From: a virus
Strand: one strand, 5' to 3'
IMG/VR virus record: IMGVR_UViG_3300036768_001444
Location: 1-35,729 of that record
Length of the DNA: 35,729 bases
Under the pieces are notes generated by a model, which was not told the DNA's origin, searched no databases, and worked only from the letters and a program-made list of their open reading frames with translations. Each line of letters begins with the position of its first letter. The stretch's first letter is position 1. Shown here piece by piece: positions 31,240 to 35,729 of the stretch. The translations under genes and the position numbers were made by a program.

Positions 31240-31365
31240 ATGGGCGTGGTCTGTCACGTAATTAGCCGCATGTCGTTGGCCAGGGTGGTGCTGGCCACAT
31301 GGGTGTGGGCCATCGCGGCCGGAGTGTTCGTCGGCCGGGTCGTGGCCGACACGGCCCCGACCTGA
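31240..31365 (+). CDS. Signal-peptide-like short frame ending at an in-frame TGA
   Basis: 41 aa. A hydrophobic N-terminus (MSLARVVLATWVWAIAAGVF from the second Met) is followed by VVADTAPT and TGA at 31363-31365. The frame then continues directly into the metalloprotease gene. Together they look like one gene: an export signal plus a peptidase, split by a stop. A weak late-type box (GTAG at 31202-31205, then CACGGT) lies upstream. It may be a nonsense mutation, read-through, or an unrelated small membrane protein. Confidence 0.45.
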   Translation: MGVVCHVISRMSLARVVLATWVWAIAAGVFVGRVVADTAPT

Positions 31366-31374
31366 CTCGGGCCG

Positions 31375-32865
31375 GTGTGCCTGCCGGGCCAGTTGGGCCC
31401 CGCCCCGTCGCTCCTGGAGCGTGGATGGAACACTCCCAGGCGGCCGCCGGAAACCGGTGGTTATGTCACACGCAATTTCGTCGTCTACTGTGCCGACCGC
31501 GAGTTGGCCAGAAAAATCGGCGACTGGGCCGAGCACTGGCGGAAAGAGAAGGCCGTTGAGTGGCTAGGCCAGGAGATGCCGCCCTGGGGCGTGCGCTGCC
31601 CCCTGTACGCCCAGGTAGACGCGAACGCCGGGGGGTACACCGCCTTCGCGTTCACTGACGGCGCGATCCGCAGCCAGGAGATGCACGTCCGCGGACCGGC
31701 GGACCGCATCGTTCAATCTGTGCTGCCGCACGAGATCACGCACACGGTTCTAGCCTACAGATTCCGCCGGCCGCTGCCGCGCTGGGCGGACGAGGGCGCG
31801 GCGGTCCTCTCGGAGGACGAGGTCGAACACCGACGGCAGGAGGCGGTCCTGGAGCAGTGTTTTGCGCGGCGGACTCACTACTCGCTATCCCAGCTCGTGC
31901 GCCTGACCGACTACCCGCAGCAGTCGGACCGGATATTGAGCCTCTACGCGCAGGGCTACTCGGTCACTCGCTACCTGGTGGAGCTCAAGGACCGCTCTGC
32001 TTTTTTGCGATTTCTCGGCGACGGCCTGGGCGGTGACTGGGACGGGGCCTTACGCCGGCATTACGAGATTGCCGGGCTCGCCGACCTGGAGGGTCGCTGG
32101 CTGACCTGGTGCCGCAGGCGGGGTAGGCCGGCAGGCGGAACTGTGCCTGGCTCCGTCCCAGCTGCCGTGCCCGAGCCTCCTGGCGGAGCTGGGCTGCCGG
32201 ACGACCGGTCGCGGCTGGCTGACATTCTCCAGCGACTGGAGCGGGCGCACCAAATCGCCGAGGGCCTGCGCGAGCAGGTCCAAGGGCTCAGGGCCGAGCA
32301 GACCGGAACGACGGGCCGGGTGTTGGGCATCCTGGACCGCCTCGACGGGGTCGGCGACCTTGCGGCGAAGGTTAAGGCGGCTGAGCCGGCCCTGGCCGCC
32401 GCCGCCGAATTCGCGGGCTGGGGGAAATTCCTGCCGTGGATCGCCGGCGGCGCGGCCTCCGGCGGGGCCGTGCCGCTGGTGTGGGCCGGGCTGGCCCTCG
32501 GCCGGTCCCTCCTGCGGCGGTTCGTGCGAAAGCCCGGGACAGATCAGGGCGGAAACCGGATACCGGCCGCGCACGGGACACCGCAGGAGGGACCGGTCGG
32601 CACGGCCACGGGGTCGGCCGTCACGCTTCCGCCAACCCCGTCACCGCCATTGCCCCAGATCGTCCGCACCGAACGGCAGTTCGTGCCCTACGAAACGCCA
32701 TCGGCCGAACTGCAAGCGCTCAAACTGGCGATGGACGAGTACGTCAAATTGCACCCTGGCGCCCGGGCCACGGTCGAAACAATCGAGGCCTACGCCCGCC
32801 AGATTCACAGCGGCATGGACAAGACCAAAGTCTCTGCGCCCGCGATGGGCACGATAGGAGCGTGA
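31375..32865 (+). CDS. Membrane-anchored gluzincin metalloprotease
   Basis: 496 aa from GTG 31375. The peptidase part has SVLPHEITHTVLA with H119-E120-x-x-H123 and RWADEG supplying the third zinc ligand, the gluzincin pattern. A planctomycetal secreted-protein type is suspected from memory. A coiled coil (about 280-325) and a hydrophobic segment (WIAGGAASGGAVPLVWAGLA, about 362-381) follow, so the C-terminus is membrane-bound or virion-anchored. The start is doubtful: there is no ribosome-binding site, and the same frame runs upstream through a TGA into a signal-peptide-like sequence. It ends 3 bp before the next gene. Confidence 0.7.
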   Translation: MCLPGQLGPAPSLLERGWNTPRRPPETGGYVTRNFVVYCADRELARKIGDWAEHWRKEKAVEWLGQEMPPWGVRCPLYAQVDANAGGYTAFAFTDGAIRSQEMHVRGPADRIVQSVLPHEITHTVLAYRFRRPLPRWADEGAAVLSEDEVEHRRQEAVLEQCFARRTHYSLSQLVRLTDYPQQSDRILSLYAQGYSVTRYLVELKDRSAFLRFLGDGLGGDWDGALRRHYEIAGLADLEGRWLTWCRRRGRPAGGTVPGSVPAAVPEPPGGAGLPDDRSRLADILQRLERAHQIAEGLREQVQGLRAEQTGTTGRVLGILDRLDGVGDLAAKVKAAEPALAAAAEFAGWGKFLPWIAGGAASGGAVPLVWAGLALGRSLLRRFVRKPGTDQGGNRIPAAHGTPQEGPVGTATGSAVTLPPTPSPPLPQIVRTERQFVPYETPSAELQALKLAMDEYVKLHPGARATVETIEAYARQIHSGMDKTKVSAPAMGTIGA

Positions 32866-32868
32866 ACG

Positions 32869-33723
32869 ATGCCAGTTTTTCGGTCCGACGAGGTCCTCTG
32901 GTATAACCCGCCCGGCTCGATCTGGGGCCGGTTGGGGTATGCCTGTCCCAACTTCGGCGACGACCCAGCCACCCTCAACAACTCGATCGCGTACTTGGTC
33001 CAGGTCATCGGCCGCAACCTGTCGGCGGTCATGCACCACGGCGACGCGGACCTGCGGCGGCCGCCCAGCGTGAACACTCTCATCCGCGTGCACAAGTTAA
33101 TCACCCGCGCGCGGTCGATCCTGGCCGGTCGCGCCGTGCCGCCAGGTCAGCCCCGGATGGAGCCGGTCCATGCCACCCCGGCGCCGGAGGTTTTCCTGAT
33201 CTTCCCAGTGCCCTACTTCAAAGTTCGCAACGCCTGGATGAAGGAGTGGTGTGGGCTGGCCCTGAACGCGCTGGGCGAGCTCATGCAGCACACCGACAAC
33301 CGTGTCGAGTTCGAGATCGGGCTGGAGTGCGCGGGCCTCGTCAGCCAGTACCTCCAGCGAATCTACGTGCGGATGGCGACCGAGCTCCTCCAAGTCCCGC
33401 TGGCCGAAGCGTCCAAGCCCGACTTCCTCCTCCAGGAGCAGGTATTCGCGGCCTACGACCCGGCGAAATGGTTCACGAGTTCGGAGCTAATCGACACGGT
33501 CAGCCCGCTCGACCTGGTCCCCACCGAGGACGACCTCCGCGTGCTCACCGACGGGATTCCGGCGACACAGCTGGTTGGCCTGGGCCGATACCCCTCGGGT
33601 CTCGATGTCCAGGCTCGGGCGGACGATCTCGGTTCCGTCGGGTCGCCAGCGGTTGGCCCGGCGTCGGCCGCGTCACCTGGCCAACCGGCCGCCCCCGCAT
33701 TTGTGCCGCCGCCCGGTCCGTAG
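32869..33723 (+). CDS. Hypothetical phage protein
   Basis: 284 aa and not recognised. AGGAG precedes the ATG. It contains LNNSIAYLVQVIGRNLSAVM and a long helical central part (WCGLALNALGELMQHTDNRV, GLVSQYLQRIYVRMATELLQ). The C-terminal tail is Ser/Pro/Ala-rich and probably disordered. There is no signal peptide or clear membrane segment. Its position after the metalloprotease gives no firm hint. Confidence 0.55.
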   Translation: MPVFRSDEVLWYNPPGSIWGRLGYACPNFGDDPATLNNSIAYLVQVIGRNLSAVMHHGDADLRRPPSVNTLIRVHKLITRARSILAGRAVPPGQPRMEPVHATPAPEVFLIFPVPYFKVRNAWMKEWCGLALNALGELMQHTDNRVEFEIGLECAGLVSQYLQRIYVRMATELLQVPLAEASKPDFLLQEQVFAAYDPAKWFTSSELIDTVSPLDLVPTEDDLRVLTDGIPATQLVGLGRYPSGLDVQARADDLGSVGSPAVGPASAASPGQPAAPAFVPPPGP

Positions 33724-33777
33724 CCGGTCGGACATGGCCTCACACACTCGATTTCTGGCAGTAGATCGGAAGCGACC

Positions 33778-34209
33778 ATGCGAACGCGACTGCTGACCGG
33801 TATCTGCCTGGCCGCCGTACCCCTCGCGCTGGCCGCGACGGCCGCAGCCCCGCCAGTTCCGCCGGCCGCCGGCTACGCGGACTTTCCGCCGACCATCGGT
33901 CGGCAGCAGGTCATTATCCTGCGGGTGATCGACGGGGACACGGTTGAGATCGGACTGATCTGCCGCGAGCGGGTCCGTCTCGACGGCATCAACAGCCCCG
34001 AGAAGGACACCCCGGAGGGCAAGGCGGCTGCGGCGGCGCTCCGCCGACTGCTCCCGGAGCACACGGTCACCGTGGCCGAGCTCCGGGGCAGGGAGAAGTT
34101 CGGGAGAATCCTAGGTGAGTTGTACACGCCCGGCGGCGATAAGGCGGCCTCCGAACTGGTACGTCTGGGACACGCGCGGCCGTGGGACGGCCGTGGCGAC
34201 CGGCCATAG
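33778..34209 (+). CDS. Secreted thermonuclease (SNase-like)
   Basis: 143 aa. The signal peptide is MRTRLLTGICLAAVPLALAA. The SNase domain then shows VIILRVIDGDTVEIGLICRE, VRLDGINSPEKDTPEGKAAA and EKFGRILGELYT. The catalytic-type Asp/Arg/Glu residues are present, and the length is typical of staphylococcal-nuclease-like proteins without an extension. It would cut extracellular or periplasmic DNA or RNA. GGAAG precedes the ATG. Nucleases of this kind are seen as phage cargo that may help feed nucleotides or exclude other phages; that is inference. Confidence 0.85.
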   Translation: MRTRLLTGICLAAVPLALAATAAAPPVPPAAGYADFPPTIGRQQVIILRVIDGDTVEIGLICRERVRLDGINSPEKDTPEGKAAAAALRRLLPEHTVTVAELRGREKFGRILGELYTPGGDKAASELVRLGHARPWDGRGDRP

Positions 34210-34247
34210 GGAGATAGGTCGCCCTTTGGACCGGGGCGGCCGCCGTG

Positions 34248-34277
34248 GCCCCGCCGCTACGGGAATGGCGGCGGGGC
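34248..34277 (+). terminator. Intrinsic terminator-like hairpin after the nuclease gene
   Basis: GCCCCGCCGC (34248-34257) pairs perfectly with GCGGCGGGGC (34268-34277) around a 10-nt loop, followed by TCTTT. It lies 39 bp after the nuclease stop and 16 bp before the next start. Confidence 0.65.
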
Positions 34278-34293
34278 TCTTTGAGACATCGAG

Positions 34294-34665
34294 ATGTTCG
34301 CCTTGCTCATCCTGGCCGCACTGGAGGCCGCCTCGCCGCTCCGGGACCTGTACCGCTTCCCGAGTAAGGCCGAGGTCGCGGGAGTGCTGAGTTTCAACCG
34401 GACGTTCCGTGAGCGGATGACGGCCCTGGCGGGACACTGGCTCATTCTGCGGGATGAGGAACTGGACGTAATCGCGCTGGCGCATCAGGAGGCGTGGGAG
34501 CAGTACCGGGCGTGGGACGCCCTCGACGACGCGCTGACTGTCAGCCTGTGCATCAGCCGAAGGATTGCGGGCATGCGCCGGCTGCGGGAGCTGCTGGGCG
34601 ATGACGCCTACCACGAGGGCCGGATGCCGCCGCCGGTGCCGATGTGGAGATTTCGGGAGAGATGA
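34294..34665 (+). CDS. Small hypothetical protein
   Basis: 123 aa and not recognised. The N-terminus (MFALLILAALEAASPLRDLY) is hydrophobic and could be a weak signal or membrane anchor. The rest is helical (FRERMTALAGHWLILRDEEL, ALTVSLCISRRIAGMRRLRE). It lies just after a strong hairpin. An ATG at 34662 overlaps its stop, but the frame it opens looks like a shadow. Confidence 0.5.
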   Translation: MFALLILAALEAASPLRDLYRFPSKAEVAGVLSFNRTFRERMTALAGHWLILRDEELDVIALAHQEAWEQYRAWDALDDALTVSLCISRRIAGMRRLRELLGDDAYHEGRMPPPVPMWRFRER

Positions 34666-34848
34666 CGACGGTCGGCAGCTCACGGCGTTCTTCGGGGCCA
34701 CGTCGAGAAGCTTGGCCGGAGGCGGTGCAAGGCGTGCCAGTGGGTGATGGACCGGAAAAACGGCTGGGCCTCTGGCCCTGGACCAAGACCAAGGCCCGCA
34801 TCTCGGAAGGGGTGCGGCTCGCCTTGGCGAGACGAAAGGAAAAGACCA
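34666..34848. other. 183-bp gap without a confident gene
   Basis: The stretch is open in two plus-strand frames. One, starting at ATG 34662 by overlap, is basic and low-complexity. The other encodes CKACQW near 34723-34740 without a start codon upstream. Either may be a remnant. Nothing else was seen. Confidence 0.4.
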
Positions 34849-35112
34849 ATGGGCCTGTACCGATCAAAGGTCGTGGAGGTCGAGGCGAACCAGTTCCTCT
34901 ACCCAGCAATTGCTCCGATCGGCGTCCGCACCCGCGAGGACGGGTCCTGCTACGTCATCACGATTCACGGACAGGAGACGAATGTCGAACCGGGCGACTG
35001 GATCATCCTGGAGGAGCCGCGCCCGGACTCCTCGTGGCGAAAGGGCGAACGGGCCTACCCGTGCAAGCCGGACGTATTCCACAGGAAGTACGAGCACGCG
35101 GGGTATGACTGA
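34849..35112 (+). CDS. Small phage protein with PGDWI motif
   Basis: 87 aa. It contains VVEVEANQFLYPAIAPIGVR, ETNVEPGDWIILEEP and YPCKPDVFHRKYE. This is the pattern of a short phage protein of unknown function that is common in GC-rich phage accessory regions. GAAAGGAA precedes the ATG at 34849. The stop overlaps the next ATG (TGATG). No function is assigned. Confidence 0.7.
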   Translation: MGLYRSKVVEVEANQFLYPAIAPIGVRTREDGSCYVITIHGQETNVEPGDWIILEEPRPDSSWRKGERAYPCKPDVFHRKYEHAGYD

Positions 35113-35315
35113 TGGGCTTTTCATCCTGGGTTCACATTGACGTTGATCGGGTCGTTCGGGAGACCGACGCGGCCTTCCTGTTCGACATCGACGGCGAGGA
35201 GGTTTGGGTGCCCAAGAGCCAAATCGCCGACGCGGACGACTACGGGGCGGGCGACGAAAACGTGTCGGTCAGCGTGACCGCGTTCATCGCCCGCGAGAAG
35301 GGCCTGGGGGAGTAA
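35112..35315 (+). CDS. Small acidic protein with VPKSQI motif
   Basis: 67 aa. AFLFDIDGEEVWVPKSQIAD, followed by a C-terminal strand and helix, is a small beta-rich fold seen in phage and mobile-element hypothetical proteins of unknown function. It is coupled to the previous gene by TGATG and followed 6 bp later by the next gene. It is probably co-translated with it. Confidence 0.65.
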   Translation: MGFSSWVHIDVDRVVRETDAAFLFDIDGEEVWVPKSQIADADDYGAGDENVSVSVTAFIAREKGLGE

Positions 35316-35321
35316 CCAGCC

Positions 35322-35564
35322 ATGCACTACCGCAACGGCCGCGAGGCCAAGAACGGGGACAAGATCGTGAAGCTCGATGGCGGGAAGGTGGTCGCGTTCG
35401 GCGTGCTGCACAGCGCGACGCCGGGCAACGATTACTGCAACGGCAACATCGCCGTGATCCAGCCTCCGAACGACTACGCCTGCATGGTCGATTGCCTCCA
35501 CGTTGACGACGTGGCCGAACTGCTGAAGGAGAAGGGGCTCGACAAACGCCCCGCAGGCAAGTGA
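35322..35564 (+). CDS. Small hypothetical protein
   Basis: 80 aa. It begins MHYRNGREAKNGDKIVKLDG and continues with KVVAFGVLHSATPGND and YACMVDCLHVDDVAELLKEK. It looks like a small beta-barrel-like domain, similar to phage proteins of unknown function that start HYKDGTPAKVGD. GGGGGAG precedes the ATG. It lies in the small-protein cluster 34849-35725. Confidence 0.65.
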   Translation: MHYRNGREAKNGDKIVKLDGGKVVAFGVLHSATPGNDYCNGNIAVIQPPNDYACMVDCLHVDDVAELLKEKGLDKRPAGK

Positions 35565-35569
35565 TAAAG

Positions 35570-35725
35570 ATGACGACGCTCAAGGCCTCGCTCGTAACCG
35601 TGGTGCTGGGCTCCGTACTGGCGCTGGCCGTGACGGCCGTCAGCCTGGCGGACCTCGTGGCGTGCGTCGTCCCGCCCGTGCGGCGGCGGCGCAGCTGGTG
35701 GGATGACGGCCGGTGGGTGAACTGA
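35570..35725 (+). CDS. Small membrane protein
   Basis: 51 aa. One membrane segment (SLVTVVLGSVLALAVTAVSL, about 7-26) is followed by a second hydrophobic patch and an Arg/Trp-rich tail (RRRRSWWDDGRWVN). It starts 5 bp after the previous stop. It is too short for family assignment. A holin-like or regulator-like role cannot be told apart. An ATG follows its stop immediately at 35726, at the edge of the window. Confidence 0.5.
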   Translation: MTTLKASLVTVVLGSVLALAVTAVSLADLVACVVPPVRRRRSWWDDGRWVN

Positions 35726-35729
35726 ATGG

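Noticed and set aside
33720-33733. GTAG followed by TCGGAC before the nuclease gene as a late promoter.
   Set aside because: The hexamer lacks the final T and the TA start, and GTAG overlaps a stop codon. It is not counted with the seven sites.
34662-35108. A coupled gene starting at ATG 34662.
   Set aside because: Most of it is a shadow of the gene at 34849, and the unique part is basic low-complexity sequence.

Overview
The window looks like almost all of a temperate tailed-phage genome of roughly siphovirus type with a Mu-like head module, from a GC-rich Planctomycetota host. The host call is inference. It rests on the style of the tyrosine recombinase, a minus-strand remnant resembling the C-terminus of planctomycetal DUF3987 replication proteins, a gluzincin of a type I associate with secreted planctomycetal proteins, and the strong GC bias. 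The 3' part of the integrase gene carries a core identical in form to the 3' end of a tRNA-Ser. No tRNA body lies on its left and phage DNA lies on its right, so it reads as an intact attP and the genome is probably unintegrated.

Layout. 1-2130: attP, integrase and a RelE/Phd toxin-antitoxin pair in one minus-strand operon. 2149-2520: decayed replication-gene remnant with a large inverted repeat. 2590-7570: tail-chaperone-like gene, portal with a C-terminal metalloprotease, a small gene and a MuF-type gene. 7609-13030: tail/baseplate protein, AT-rich cysteine-rich protein, zinc-ribbon protein, glycosyltransferase and a structural protein. 13063-13608 (minus): zinc-finger protein. 13731-15907: terminase genes and a small DUF4177-like gene. 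15919-17592 (minus): tail-fibre-like protein. 17717-25579: protease/scaffold, decoration, gpE-type capsid, connectors and tail tube. 25680-29094: tape measure and a large tail protein. 29102-29998 (minus): secreted HEAT-repeat protein. 30188-35725: small membrane proteins, YiiX-like hydrolase, membrane metalloprotease, secreted nuclease and small accessory proteins.

The most striking structure is regulatory. Six plus-strand transcription units and one minus-strand unit start with the same element, GTAG-N4-TANNNT (one copy reads CACAAT). In four of the seven the start codon lies only 6-7 nt past the hexamer and has no clear ribosome-binding site, so these mRNAs should be leaderless. The toxin-antitoxin/integrase operon and the minus-strand zinc-finger gene lack the GTAG box and have ordinary TATAAT/TACAAT boxes. 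This suggests a phage late regulon separate from host-type promoters.

Two genes in the first structural operon carry a run of exactly nine A at the point where the frame must shift by -1. The heptamers are A-AAA-AAA and A-AAA-AAC, which suggests programmed frameshifting or transcriptional slippage in both a chaperone-like gene and a MuF-type gene. No lytic repressor, replication initiator or holin was recognised with certainty, and no complete tRNA, rRNA, IS element or CRISPR array was seen.
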